Origin: Arthrobacter sp. ISL-5
Lineage (GTDB): Bacteria; Actinomycetota; Actinomycetes; Actinomycetales; Micrococcaceae
Assembly (NCBI RefSeq): GCF_018613835.1
Contig: NZ_JAGGPM010000033.1
Span: 1 to 64,000 of the forward strand
DNA: 64,000 bases
Direction: 5' to 3'
The position numbers and the translations under genes are program-made. Below the pieces are notes generated by a model. It was not told the origin of the DNA. It did no database searches and worked only from the letters and a program-made list of their open reading frames with translations. Below, piece after piece: positions 44,367 through 53,420 of this stretch. Positions within the stretch are counted from its first letter, which is position 1. The number at the start of each line of letters is the position of its first letter.

Positions 44367-45086
44367 TCAGGCGGCGGCCGGGATGAGCGGGGCGTCGGAC
44401 GGGGAGGTTACGGACTTGAAGGTGCGGCGGGTCAGTCCGGGTGAAACAACCCGCCGTGTGATGAAGGCCAGCAGCTGATCGAAGAACAGTGCAAGCAGGG
44501 CGACAAGAACGGCACCGGCGACCATCTGGCTGAAGTCGTTCTGCGCTTTGCCGTCGATCAGCAGCCGGCCCAGGCCGCCCAGGGAAATGTAGGCGGCAAT
44601 GGTGGCCGTGGAGATGATCTGGAGGAGCGCGCTGCGCACCCCGGACAACATCAACGGCAGCGAACATGGAAGCTGGACATCGGTCAGGATCTTCATGGTG
44701 CGGAAACCCATACCCCTGGCGGCGTCGACGGCCGCGGCATCAACGGCCCTGACGCCGGCGTATGTGTTGGTCAGGATGGGCGGAACGGCCAGGAGGACCA
44801 ACACGATCAGGCTGGGCAGAATGTAGCCCATCTTGGACGGAAATGCGGGCGAGATCAGCAGGACCAGGAGGATCAGCAGGCCCACGCTGGGAAGGGCTCG
44901 GAGGGCATTGGCCAGGCCGGCGATCATGAAGACGCCCTTGCCGGTCACGCCGATGTAGATGCCGAGTGGAATGGCAAGGATTGCGGCTATGCCCAGGGCG
45001 ATCATCGAGTAGAGCAAGTGTTCGCCAAGGAGCGTGGGAATGCCGTCGGCGCCGGTCCAGTGTGCGGGGTCAAACAGGTAGTTCAT
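44367..45086 (-). CDS. OpuB/ProW-type ABC permease 1
   Basis: The 239-aa inner-membrane protein carries the binding-protein-dependent transport signature AAAVDAARGMGFRTMKILTDV (EAA loop) and about five spans. The start at 45086 overlaps the stop of the second permease gene as TAATG, so it is translationally coupled. With the other permease it forms the heterodimeric channel of the hut-linked transporter. Confidence 0.92.
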   Translation of the reverse strand: MNYLFDPAHWTGADGIPTLLGEHLLYSMIALGIAAILAIPLGIYIGVTGKGVFMIAGLANALRALPSVGLLILLVLLISPAFPSKMGYILPSLIVLVLLAVPPILTNTYAGVRAVDAAAVDAARGMGFRTMKILTDVQLPCSLPLMLSGVRSALLQIISTATIAAYISLGGLGRLLIDGKAQNDFSQMVAGAVLVALLALFFDQLLAFITRRVVSPGLTRRTFKSVTSPSDAPLIPAAA

Positions 45087-45736
45087 TACGATGCCACCAC
45101 CTTGGGGGTCCACGGTGTCAGCCACCGGTTGAGCAGGATAATGATTCCGTCAAGAACCATTGCGAGGATGACGCAGAGGATGATTCCGGCGATGATCGGC
45201 GTGAAGAACCGCAGCTGGAAGCCCTGGGTAAAGAGCGAGCCGAGCTGGGGAATGCCCAGAAGTGCAGCCACGGATACCAGGCTGACGTTGGAGACTGCCG
45301 CCACCCGGAGTCCGGCGCTGATGACAGGAACGCTCACCGGCAGTTCCACTTTGAGGAAGCTCTGGTAGGCGCGGTAGCCCATGGCTTTCGCCGCCTGGAC
45401 TGTGTCTTCCGGGACCGAGTCGAGGGCATCTGCCACCACCCTGACCAGCAGCGCCACGGTGTAGATGGTCAGCGCGGCAATAATGTTGACCGGGTCCAGG
45501 ATCTTGCTGCCCAGCACGAGCGGCAGCAGAACGAACAGCGCCAGCGACGGCACCGTGTACAGGAGCCCCGCCACGCCGACCAGGAAGGGGTAGACGGACC
45601 GCTGCCGGCGTGCCCACCAGCCCAGCGGCAAGGCAATCAGGAGCCCCAGGATCAGCGGCGTGACGGATAGGAAGACGTGCCATCCGAGCAGAACCACGAT
45701 GTTGTCGAACTGGCGTCCGAGCCATTCAAAGTTCAT
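45086..45736 (-). CDS. OpuB/ProW-type ABC permease 2
   Basis: The 216-aa protein has about six spans (starting NIVVLLGWHVFLSVTPLILG) and the EAA loop DTVQAAKAMGYRAYQSFLKV. The start overlaps the ATPase gene stop as ATGA. It is homologous to the adjacent permease, which points to an old duplication of one subunit. Confidence 0.92.
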   Translation of the reverse strand: MNFEWLGRQFDNIVVLLGWHVFLSVTPLILGLLIALPLGWWARRQRSVYPFLVGVAGLLYTVPSLALFVLLPLVLGSKILDPVNIIAALTIYTVALLVRVVADALDSVPEDTVQAAKAMGYRAYQSFLKVELPVSVPVISAGLRVAAVSNVSLVSVAALLGIPQLGSLFTQGFQLRFFTPIIAGIILCVILAMVLDGIIILLNRWLTPWTPKVVAS

Positions 45737-46839
45737 CGCGCCGTCTCCAGATGGGGTTCCGCCTCGATCGCCTTGATGACGTCCGTGGCGGTTACGGTTC
45801 CGAGCAACTCCCCGGAGGAATTGACGACGACGCCGCGGCGGCTGGGAGAGGATAGCGCCGCATCCAGCAGCTGGCGCATGGTTCCCGCCGATGACGCGGA
45901 CGTCCCGCTGAGGTTGAGGTCCTCGCGGCGGACTTCGACGGCGATCCGCTCGGGCTGTGCCCAGCCCAGCGGTTTCCGGTTGCCGTCAACCACCAGCACC
46001 CAGGAACCGGAGGTCTTGCTCCTTGCCTCCTCGGCGGGGGCGCCGAGCTGCACGAAGGCTTCCTCGCGGATGTCCACGGCACCGGACGAATCGGTGAACC
46101 CGAGGGAGCGGTAGCCCCGGTCGCGGCCGACGAAGTCTGCGACGAAGTCGTCGGCGGGCGCGGTCAGCAGTTCGGACGGCGTGGCCATCTGGGCCAGGTG
46201 CCCGCCGACGCGCATCACGGCAACCTGGTCGCCGAGCTTGAGTGCTTCGTCGATGTCGTGGGTCACCATGATGATGGTCTTGCCGATCTCCCGCTGCAGC
46301 CGAAGGAATTCGTCCTGGAGCTGGGCCCGGACCACGGGGTCAACAGCACTGAACGGTTCGTCCATGAGCATAAATGCGGGGTCGGCGGCGAGTGCGCGGG
46401 CAACGCCGACGCGCTGCTGCTGGCCGCCGGAGAGCTGCCACGGGTAGCGCTTTTCGAAACTGGCTGGCAGCCCGACCCGTTCCATCAGTTCAAGCGCCCG
46501 CATCTTGGCTTTCTTGGGGCTTTCCCCGAGCAGCAGCGGCATGGTGGCGATGTTGTCCACGATGGTGCGGTGCGGGAAGAGTCCCGCGTGCTGGATGACG
46601 TAGCCGATCCGGCGGCGCAGCAGGGCGGCGTCCATGCCGGACGTGGGCTGGTCATCGAGGTAGATGGTGCCGCTGGTCGGTTCAATGAGGCGGTTGATCA
46701 TCCGCAGTGAGGTGGTCTTGCCGCAGCCCGAGGGTCCGACCAGAATGGTCAGCTTCCCGGTGGGCGCTTCAAGGTTCAGCCCGTCGACGGCAATCGTACC
46801 GTCCGGATAGGCCTTGGTGACATTTTCAAACTTGATCAT
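45733..46839 (-). CDS. OpuCA/ProV-type ABC ATPase with CBS pair
   Basis: The 368-aa protein shows Walker A VGPSGCGKTTSL, signature LSGGQQQRVGVARALA, Walker B FMLMDEPFSAVD and switch His in VTHDIDEA. The C-terminal ~120 residues (TMRQLLDAALSS and GELLGTVTATDVIKAIEAE) form a CBS-type regulatory module, as in OpuCA. In osmolyte transporters this module senses ionic strength. Its start overlaps the iclR-type gene stop as ATGA, so regulator and transporter are one transcript. Confidence 0.93.
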   Translation of the reverse strand: MIKFENVTKAYPDGTIAVDGLNLEAPTGKLTILVGPSGCGKTTSLRMINRLIEPTSGTIYLDDQPTSGMDAALLRRRIGYVIQHAGLFPHRTIVDNIATMPLLLGESPKKAKMRALELMERVGLPASFEKRYPWQLSGGQQQRVGVARALAADPAFMLMDEPFSAVDPVVRAQLQDEFLRLQREIGKTIIMVTHDIDEALKLGDQVAVMRVGGHLAQMATPSELLTAPADDFVADFVGRDRGYRSLGFTDSSGAVDIREEAFVQLGAPAEEARSKTSGSWVLVVDGNRKPLGWAQPERIAVEVRREDLNLSGTSASSAGTMRQLLDAALSSPSRRGVVVNSSGELLGTVTATDVIKAIEAEPHLETAR

Positions 46840-47522
46840 TTCTCTTCCATGCTTTCCTGGGGCAGTTCATGGCCTCCGGAGGGCTCGGTGAGGATGTTGT
46901 CGGCCACCCTCACGAGCTCCTCGCCAATCTTCTTGGCCTTCGCCTCGTCCAGCCGGTAGCTGGGTACCACGATGCTCAGGGCGGCCACAGTGCGGCCACC
47001 AATCACGATCGGTGCGGCGACGGCTGTGATGTCGTCTTCAACGCCGCTTCGCACTATCGCGAAGCCGCGGTCAGGATGGCCGCCCGTCAGGACCTGCCCG
47101 GCGGCAGACCCTTCCAGCGGGATGCTTCTGCCGACCCAGCTGGCGTGCCGGACCGAGCGGGTACCTTCGACAATTGCTATGTAGATTCCGGTATCCCCAG
47201 GACCGGGAATGCTGAGATAGCAGGACTCGCCCGTCTGGGCCACCAGCCGCTTCATGTGCGGAGTGCAGAGCGAAACCAGTGACTCCTGGCCCAATGCCAG
47301 GGCTCCGAGCTGGATGACACTTGCACCGGGGCGGAAGTTCCCGCCCGGGTCCCGTGAAACGAAGCCGCTGCCCTCCAGAGTGCGCAGGAGGCGAAGGGCC
47401 GTGCTCGCTGACAGGTCGACGACGCGGGCGGCGTCGCTCAGGGTCAGGGACCCGTCAGTGCACACCGCACTGAGCAGCGCCAATGCCCGCTCCACGGTCC
47501 GTGTAGAAGAATCTGCAGCCAC
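46836..47522 (-). CDS. IclR-family regulator of the hut cluster
   Basis: The 228-aa protein has an N-terminal winged HTH (SLTLSDAARVVDLSASTALR, LLRTLEGSGFVSRD) and a C-terminal IclR effector domain (GESCYLSIPGPGDTGIYIAI, IPLEGSAAGQVLTG, AAPIVIGGRTVAALSIVVPS). It heads the minus-strand transporter-hutU operon and is divergent from the amidohydrolase-hutF operon. It probably controls both through the inverted sites at 47564-47582 and 47741-47759. The effector is unknown; urocanate or histidine are candidates. Confidence 0.92.
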   Translation of the reverse strand: MAADSSTRTVERALALLSAVCTDGSLTLSDAARVVDLSASTALRLLRTLEGSGFVSRDPGGNFRPGASVIQLGALALGQESLVSLCTPHMKRLVAQTGESCYLSIPGPGDTGIYIAIVEGTRSVRHASWVGRSIPLEGSAAGQVLTGGHPDRGFAIVRSGVEDDITAVAAPIVIGGRTVAALSIVVPSYRLDEAKAKKIGEELVRVADNILTEPSGGHELPQESMEEK

Positions 47523-47563
47523 GATATGACCCGCCTTTCAAGTGGTCCGAATCACGTTTGTCT

Positions 47564-47582
47564 TGCCACTAAGTAAAAACCA
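47564..47582 (-). promoter_or_regulatory. candidate IclR operator, site 1
   Basis: TGCCACTAAGTAAAAACCA lies 42 bp before the iclR-type start codon. It is the inverse of site 2 (47741-47759) with one mismatch in 19. Confidence 0.65.
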
Positions 47583-47740
47583 ACTTTCACCCGATGGCAA
47601 TAGGCGCCCTCCATATTTCACAGGTTCTTCATCAAAGCGGGGTTGATCGTCGCCCTGTGCGACGGTCCCGTTTCGGCCATGTTGCAGGCGTGTTAACTGT
47701 CCCGGGCCTCCGCCTCAAGGCCTTGTCATGGAGTGGAATG

Positions 47741-47759
47741 TGGTTTTTACTTGGTGGCA
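47741..47759 (+). promoter_or_regulatory. candidate IclR operator, site 2
   Basis: TGGTTTTTACTTGGTGGCA lies 22 bp before the amidohydrolase start codon. It mirrors site 1, so each divergent operon carries one copy in the same orientation relative to transcription. Confidence 0.65.
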
Positions 47760-47781
47760 GTCGCACCAATCGGAGGTTCAT

Positions 47782-48981
47782 GTGGAAACCGTCAATCAGC
47801 TCCTTGATTCGATCAAGGATGTGGGCCGCGATGCGGTTCGCGGAGGCTATTCCCGCGCTGTCTACTCGACCGCTGAGCTCGACCTGAGGGCTTGGTTCAT
47901 CGAACAGGCAATCCAGCGGGGCCTGGCAGTCGAGACCGACCGCAACGGCATCATTTGGGCATGGTGGGGCAAACCCCAGGACGGCGCCTTGGTCACGGGT
48001 AGCCATCTCGACTCGGTACCCGGCGGAGGTGCCTTTGACGGCCCCCTTGGCGTCGCCTCCGCACTGGCCGCCGTCGACATCCTTAAGGCCCGGGGAACAG
48101 TACCGGAACGTTCCCTGGCCATCACGGTGTTCCCGGAAGAGGAAGGCTCCCGCTTCGGGGTGGCGTGCCTCGGTTCCCGCCTTCTCACCGGGGCCATCGA
48201 CGTCGACAAAGCGCGGAACCTGCGCGATGGTGACGGCAACACGTTTGCCGACGTCGCAAGGTTGAACGGCCTCGACCCCAGGCATGTCGGACCGGATCCC
48301 CAGGCCCTCGCCCGGATCGGCGACTTTGTTGAACTGCATGTGGAGCAGGGCAAGGGCCTGGGAACAGGCGGCCCGGCCATCGCCGTCGGGAGTTCCATCC
48401 TGGGTCATGGCCGCTGGAAGCTGAGCATCAGCGGCCAGGGCAACCACGCCGGGACCACTCTGATGGCGGATCGTGCTGATCCCATGGTCGCGGCGGCACA
48501 GGTCATCGTCGCCGTCCGCGACACCGCTGCGGCGCAGCCGGATGCGCGTGCCACTGTGGGACGCCTGCTGCCCGTGCCCGGCGGAACCAATGTCATTGCG
48601 TCCCGCGTGGACATGTGGCTGGACGCCCGCCATCCCGACGACGCCGTGACTGCTCGGATGATCGAAGCGATCTACGGCGCCGCCCGGCAGATAGCGGCAC
48701 GCGAAGGATGCTCGGTTACCCTCACGGAGGAGTCCTACAGCGGCACCGTCCATTTCGATCCCGGCCTGACCCAAAGAATCAGCCGGATCCTTCCCGGCGC
48801 TCCGGTGCTGGCAACCGGAGCCGGCCACGACGCCGGGGTGCTCTCCGCGTATGTGCCGTCCGCGATGCTGTTCGTCCGCAACCCCAGCGGCATCTCGCAC
48901 TCGCCTGAAGAGTATGTTGCCGATGAGGACGCCAACGCCGGCGCCGGTGCCCTGGCGGATGTCTTGGCGGGCCTGCTGTGA
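47782..48981 (+). CDS. M20-family amidohydrolase (allantoate/carbamoyl amidase type)
   Basis: The 399-aa dinuclear-metal hydrolase shows LVTGSHLDSVPGGGAFDGPL (metal His/Asp), VFPEEEGSRFGVACLGSRLL (metal Glu pair), a dimerisation domain (about 205-320) and TGAGHDAGVL near the end. Homologues act on allantoate, N-carbamoyl or N-formyl amino acids. Coupling to hutF by a GTGA overlap suggests that here it removes the formyl group of N-formylglutamate, the step after HutF; this is inference. The GTG start at 47782 follows GGAGG; the frame is open from 47728. Confidence 0.88.
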   Translation: METVNQLLDSIKDVGRDAVRGGYSRAVYSTAELDLRAWFIEQAIQRGLAVETDRNGIIWAWWGKPQDGALVTGSHLDSVPGGGAFDGPLGVASALAAVDILKARGTVPERSLAITVFPEEEGSRFGVACLGSRLLTGAIDVDKARNLRDGDGNTFADVARLNGLDPRHVGPDPQALARIGDFVELHVEQGKGLGTGGPAIAVGSSILGHGRWKLSISGQGNHAGTTLMADRADPMVAAAQVIVAVRDTAAAQPDARATVGRLLPVPGGTNVIASRVDMWLDARHPDDAVTARMIEAIYGAARQIAAREGCSVTLTEESYSGTVHFDPGLTQRISRILPGAPVLATGAGHDAGVLSAYVPSAMLFVRNPSGISHSPEEYVADEDANAGAGALADVLAGLL

Positions 48982-50339
48982 GCGGCTTCTGGTGCGAGTC
49001 GGCGGTTGTGGCGGGCGACGGCGGAACGGTCGACGGCGGTCCTGCCGTCCTCGCCGGGGTGCGGCTGGAAGTACGGGACGGCCGCATCGCGGCGATCAGT
49101 TCCGGTGCGGAGCCGCAACCTGGCGACCAGGTGCTGAAGGGCGTCGTTTTTCCGGCCGCGGCCAACGCCCATTCCCACGCCTTCCACAGGATTCTGCGCG
49201 GACGGACACATGACGGACGCGGCGATTTCTGGGTGTGGCGCGAGCAGATGTACAAGAGTGCCGGGGAGCTGACGCCGAAAACATACGAACAACTGGCCAG
49301 TGCTGTGTTCGCGGAAATGGTGGTCGCTGGCTTTAGCAGCGTGGCCGAGTTCCACTATGTCCACCATCAGCCGAGCGGGACTCCGTACGTGGAACCGCAT
49401 GCGATGGAACTGGCCCTGGCCCGGGCGGCAGTGGCGGCCGGAATCCGCCTGACCCTGCTGGACACCTTGTATCTGGCGGGAGGGATCGGTACGCCGCTCA
49501 GTCCCGAACAGTCGCGGTTCGGCGATGCCGGCGTCCAGGCCTGGCTGGACAGGCTCGCCTCGCTGCGGGCGGAAATAGCGCAGAACTTTGCCCCGGACAT
49601 GGTGAGTGTGGGGGCTGCCCTGCATTCCGTCCGCGGTGTGCCGGAGCCGGACCTGAAAATCGTCGCCGAGCAGTTGCCGGCCGACATGCCGCTTCATATC
49701 CATCTGAGCGAGCAACCGGCTGAGAACCAGGCCTGCATTGAGGCGTATGGCGTGACCCCGACCGGTCTGCTGGCCAGGCACGGATTGTTGTCCCGCCGGC
49801 TCTCCGCTGTCCACGCCACGCACATGACGCAGAAAGACATCGAACTGCTGGGCGCGGCAGGCGCCACCGTTGTGATGTGTCCGACCACCGAGGCCGATCT
49901 GGCCGACGGGATCGGCCCGGCCCGCGCCCTGTCCGATGCCGGGGCAACAATCGCGCTGGGCACGGACCAACACGCCCTCATCGATCCATGGGTTGAAATG
50001 CGCGCCCTGGAACACGGCCAACGCCTGGGCTCGGGTGAGCGGGGGCGGTTCTCCCCCCGGGACCTCGTGCATGCCGCCACGTCCGGGGCCGCAAGCTCCA
50101 TGGCCACTCCCGTCGCGCCGGAGGCTCTGCACATCGGTGCCGTCTGCGACCTGATGGCCGTGGCTTCTGATTCGGCCCGCACCGCGGGGTCCGTAGCGCA
50201 GCAGCTCCCGTTCAGCGCCACGGCCAGCGACGTCACCGCCGTCGTCATCGGCGGGGCGTTGGTGGCATCCAACGGCACCCACCTCCGGCTCGGCGACCCA
50301 GGCCGGCTGCTCACTGCCTCCTTGCAGGACTTCTCTTGA
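48978..50339 (+). CDS. hutF: formimidoylglutamate deiminase
   Basis: The 453-aa amidohydrolase-superfamily enzyme converts N-formimidoyl-glutamate to N-formylglutamate and ammonia. Metal ligands appear in NAHSHAFHRILRG, HIHLSEQPAEN, AVHATHMT and LGTDQHALIDP. The FWVWREQMYKSAGELTPKTY region is characteristic of HutF. The GTG start overlaps the upstream stop by 4 bp. hutI, which makes its substrate, is not found in the window. Confidence 0.93.
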   Translation: MSGFWCESAVVAGDGGTVDGGPAVLAGVRLEVRDGRIAAISSGAEPQPGDQVLKGVVFPAAANAHSHAFHRILRGRTHDGRGDFWVWREQMYKSAGELTPKTYEQLASAVFAEMVVAGFSSVAEFHYVHHQPSGTPYVEPHAMELALARAAVAAGIRLTLLDTLYLAGGIGTPLSPEQSRFGDAGVQAWLDRLASLRAEIAQNFAPDMVSVGAALHSVRGVPEPDLKIVAEQLPADMPLHIHLSEQPAENQACIEAYGVTPTGLLARHGLLSRRLSAVHATHMTQKDIELLGAAGATVVMCPTTEADLADGIGPARALSDAGATIALGTDQHALIDPWVEMRALEHGQRLGSGERGRFSPRDLVHAATSGAASSMATPVAPEALHIGAVCDLMAVASDSARTAGSVAQQLPFSATASDVTAVVIGGALVASNGTHLRLGDPGRLLTASLQDFS

Positions 50340-50384
50340 ACCGGCTCCGGGTGTTCGCCATGCCGGCGTATGAGCACCTGTTCC

Positions 50385-51026
50385 TTACCGGGCGGCCGTG
50401 GATGCCCTGACAACCAGTTCAGGCTCCACCAGCAGGGTTCCAACCGGCGCCGCAGAGTCCTCCATGCGATTCAGCAAGGCCTTCGCCGCCCTGGCTCCGA
50501 CCTCGGCGTTGCGGCCATCAATCGTGGTGAGCCGCAACAGGTTGGCGGACGCCAACGGCGAATTGTCGTAGCCGATGAGGGACAGATCCTCCGGGATGCG
50601 CCGCCCCCTGTCCCGGGCCGCGCCAGCCGCCCCGAGTGCCATGGCGTCATTGGCAGCAAAAAGCGCGGTGAGCGCGGGGTTTTCATCCAGCAGCCTCAGT
50701 GACGCCTGGTATCCGTCAGCTTCCGTTGTGAGCCCTTGGCCTTGGGCGATGTGTGGCCGCAGCCCGTGTTCACGCATGACGGCTTCGAACCCCTGGGTGC
50801 GCAGTCGAGCGGCGCCGCCGCCACCCGTAACGTGCCCGATTTCCCGGTGGCCCAGGCCAATCAGGTGCTCGGTGGCGAGACGGCCGCCCGCCATGTCGTC
50901 GTTCGCCACGATGTCGGCGCCCGGAACCACAAGGTCACGGTTTCCGGCGACAACCGCGGGAACGTCCAAGGCCGCGAACATCTCCTCGGTTGGCTCGGTT
51001 GCGATGACGATGCCGTCGAGAGCGCT
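50385..51026 (-). pseudogene. LacI-family regulator, N-terminally truncated
   Basis: The sequence from LDGIVIATEPTEEMFAALDV onward is the C-terminal half of a LacI/PurR-type sensor domain (NDDMAGGRLATEHLIGLGHR, LTALFAANDAMALGA, IPEDLSLIGYDNSPLA, LLVEPELVVRAST). The HTH and the first ~100 residues of the sensor are missing. Upstream of about 51026 the frame continues only as antisense of the dehydrogenase gene. A deletion seems to have fused the remnant to the 5' region of the gene at 51094. Without an HTH it cannot bind an operator. Confidence 0.8.
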
Positions 51027-51093
51027 CCATTTTGTCCAAACCTGCTGCGGCCAAGCCGCGCAACCTCGGCTGAGTTTCGAAGGAGAAAACCAA

Positions 51094-52272
51094 ATGCCAA
51101 AAGATATCGGCGTCGCCGTCATAGGGGCGGGCATGGCCGGCAAGGCCCATGCCGCCGCCTTCCGCACCGCGTCCGCACTGTACAACCCCGTTCTTCCGCC
51201 CATCCGGCTGGTTTCCATCGGAGACGTGAATCCGAAATTCGGCTCCCTCGCTGCCCAACGGTTCGGTTACGAACGCAACGACACCTCATGGCAGGCAATC
51301 GCCGAAGCCGATGACATCGACGTCGTTAGCGTCGTCATCGCCAACTCGCTGCACCGCGAAGTGGTCGAGGGCCTCCTCGCCGCCGGCAAGCACGTGCTCT
51401 GCGAAAAGCCCCTGAGCGATACCCTCGAAGACGCCCGGGCCATGGCCGAAGCCGCCCGGAACGCATCCTCGATCGCCCGGATCGGGTTCACCTTCCGCCG
51501 CACCCCCGGCATCGCCTACATCCGCGACCTCATCCGTTCCGGAGTCCTGGGCAACGTCCTGCACTTCAGCGGCCGCTACTGGACCGACTACGGCTTCAGC
51601 CCGTCGGCACCAATGAGCTGGCGCTACAAGGGCGGGCCCGGTTCGGGCGCTCTGGCCGACGTCGGAAGTCACCTCACGTACGTTGCCGAATTCCTCTGCG
51701 GCGACATCAAGTCCATCAGCGGCGGACGCCTGAGCACTGTGATCGGCAAGCGCCCGCTCCCGCTCGGCGCCGTCATGGGCCATGACCATGCCGCGGTCAG
51801 CGACACTTTCGAGTCGGTCGAAAACGACGACTATGCGGTGTTCTCGGCCGAATTCGAGAACGGCGCCGGCGGCTTCGAGGTCTCCCGTGTCGCCGCAGGC
51901 CACGCGAACAGCCTCATCTTCGAAGTCTTCTGCGAGAACGGCGCCGCCAGGTTCGACCAGCGCCGCCCCGCCGAAATCGAACTGTTCCTTAATGACGGCC
52001 CGGCCAACGAAAACGGCTACCGCCAGGTCATCCTCGGACCCGGGCACCCCTACATCGCAGGCGGCCTGGCCATGGACGCACCCAGTGTCGGTTTCGGCCA
52101 GAACGACGCATTCGCCTACCAGTCCCGGGCATTCCTCGAGGAAGTCGCCGGCATCAGCGAAGCGGAGTCGCTTCCCCGCTGCGCCACGTTCGACGAGGGC
52201 GTGCGCAACATGGAACTGCTCGGCGCCGTCACGGAATCCGCGCTCAACAACGGAAAGAAAATCACGCTATGA
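51094..52272 (+). CDS. Gfo/Idh/MocA-family dehydrogenase
   Basis: The 392-aa NAD(P)-dependent oxidoreductase has a Rossmann site GVAVIGAGMAGKAHAAAF, the catalytic-region motif CEKPLSDTLEDARAMAEA and substrate-domain sequence MSWRYKGGPGSGALADVGSH. The start at 51094 has GAAGGAG upstream. It overlaps the next gene by 4 bp. The probable substrate is an inositol or related sugar, judged from the partner isomerase, but it cannot be fixed from sequence. Confidence 0.9.
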   Translation: MPKDIGVAVIGAGMAGKAHAAAFRTASALYNPVLPPIRLVSIGDVNPKFGSLAAQRFGYERNDTSWQAIAEADDIDVVSVVIANSLHREVVEGLLAAGKHVLCEKPLSDTLEDARAMAEAARNASSIARIGFTFRRTPGIAYIRDLIRSGVLGNVLHFSGRYWTDYGFSPSAPMSWRYKGGPGSGALADVGSHLTYVAEFLCGDIKSISGGRLSTVIGKRPLPLGAVMGHDHAAVSDTFESVENDDYAVFSAEFENGAGGFEVSRVAAGHANSLIFEVFCENGAARFDQRRPAEIELFLNDGPANENGYRQVILGPGHPYIAGGLAMDAPSVGFGQNDAFAYQSRAFLEEVAGISEAESLPRCATFDEGVRNMELLGAVTESALNNGKKITL

Positions 52273-53276
52273 AACTCGGCGTCTACAACGCAATCCTGCA
52301 CGATCGGCCTCTTCCCGAGGCCCTCAAGGTCATCGCGGACCTCGGGCTGACCGGCATCGAAATCAACACCGGCGGATTCCTGCCGGCCGTCCACGTCCCC
52401 AACATGGACCAGATTCTCGAAAGCGACGCGGCCCGCGACGACTACCTGGCGATCTTCGAGGGGACCGGCGTTTCGATTGCGGGCCTGAACTGCAACGGCA
52501 ACCCGCTGCACCCGAAGCGTGAGATCGGCGAGAAACATGCCGAGGACATCCGCGGCTCCATCCGGCTGGCGCACCGGCTTGGACAGGACCGGGTGGTGAC
52601 CATGTCCGGCCTGCCCGGCGGTGAGCCGGGAGCGAGCACGGTCAACTGGGTCGTCAACGCCTGGAACTCCGCCGCCCTGGACGTGCTCGACTACCAGTGG
52701 GGCATCGCCGCAGAGTTCTGGAAGGAAACCGACAGGCTCGCCGCCGATCACGGCGTTAAGGTGGCCCTTGAGCTGCACCCGCAGAACATCGTGTTCAATA
52801 CGGCCGATGTCCACAAGCTCATCGAGCTCACCGGGGCGACCCATGTGGGTGTCGAGCTGGACGCCTCGCACCTGTTCTGGCAGCAGATGGATCCGGTCGC
52901 CGTGGTCCGTGAACTCGGTCCGCTGGTCTTCCATGCCGCCGCCAAGGACGTCCGCGTCAACACCGGGAACGCCGCGCTCTACGGTGTCCTCGACAACAGC
53001 TTCCGCCGGCACTCGCCGGAGGAGAACCGCACCAACCTCGGCGGCGACGAGTGGGCCAACGAGTGGCCCAAGAACTCCGCCTGGGACTTCGTTGCCCTCG
53101 GCAAGGGCCATGACGTCGCGTACTGGACCGAGTTCCTCCGCGCCCTCCACGAAGTCGATCCGAACATGCTCGTCAACATCGAACACGAAGACGTTGAACT
53201 GCGCCGCGTCGAAGGCCTCGAGGTTGCCGCCAAGGTTCTCAAAGACGCCGACGCCGCCCTGAGCGTCTCGGCCTGA
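52269..53276 (+). CDS. sugar phosphate isomerase/epimerase (AP-endonuclease-2 fold)
   Basis: The 335-aa TIM-barrel enzyme has metal-ligand patterns in VALELHPQNIVFNT, VGVELDASHLFWQQMD, FHAAAKDVRVN and NIEHEDVELRRVEG. It resembles IolE/IolH-type and xylose-isomerase-like epimerases. It is coupled to the dehydrogenase gene (ATGA overlap), and a strong hairpin follows the stop, so the pair is one operon. Confidence 0.88.
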   Translation: MKLGVYNAILHDRPLPEALKVIADLGLTGIEINTGGFLPAVHVPNMDQILESDAARDDYLAIFEGTGVSIAGLNCNGNPLHPKREIGEKHAEDIRGSIRLAHRLGQDRVVTMSGLPGGEPGASTVNWVVNAWNSAALDVLDYQWGIAAEFWKETDRLAADHGVKVALELHPQNIVFNTADVHKLIELTGATHVGVELDASHLFWQQMDPVAVVRELGPLVFHAAAKDVRVNTGNAALYGVLDNSFRRHSPEENRTNLGGDEWANEWPKNSAWDFVALGKGHDVAYWTEFLRALHEVDPNMLVNIEHEDVELRRVEGLEVAAKVLKDADAALSVSA

Positions 53277-53280
53277 CAGG

Positions 53281-53309
53281 CGTTGGGCCGCCGCCACGGC
53301 GGCCCAACG
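53281..53309 (+). terminator. strong hairpin after the isomerase gene
   Basis: A perfect 13-bp stem CGTTGGGCCGCCG/CGGCGGCCCAACG with loop CCA lies four bases past the stop. It lacks a U-run but is very stable. Confidence 0.75.
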
Positions 53310-53420
53310 TCGACGCCGGAAGCGGCGTCTCGAGCTTCACGGAGCCCCATGAACAACGGAAGAAATTCACGCACGGACACACTGCGCAAGTCCAGCGGGG
53401 ACGTGCTAGTTTCACAAGTG

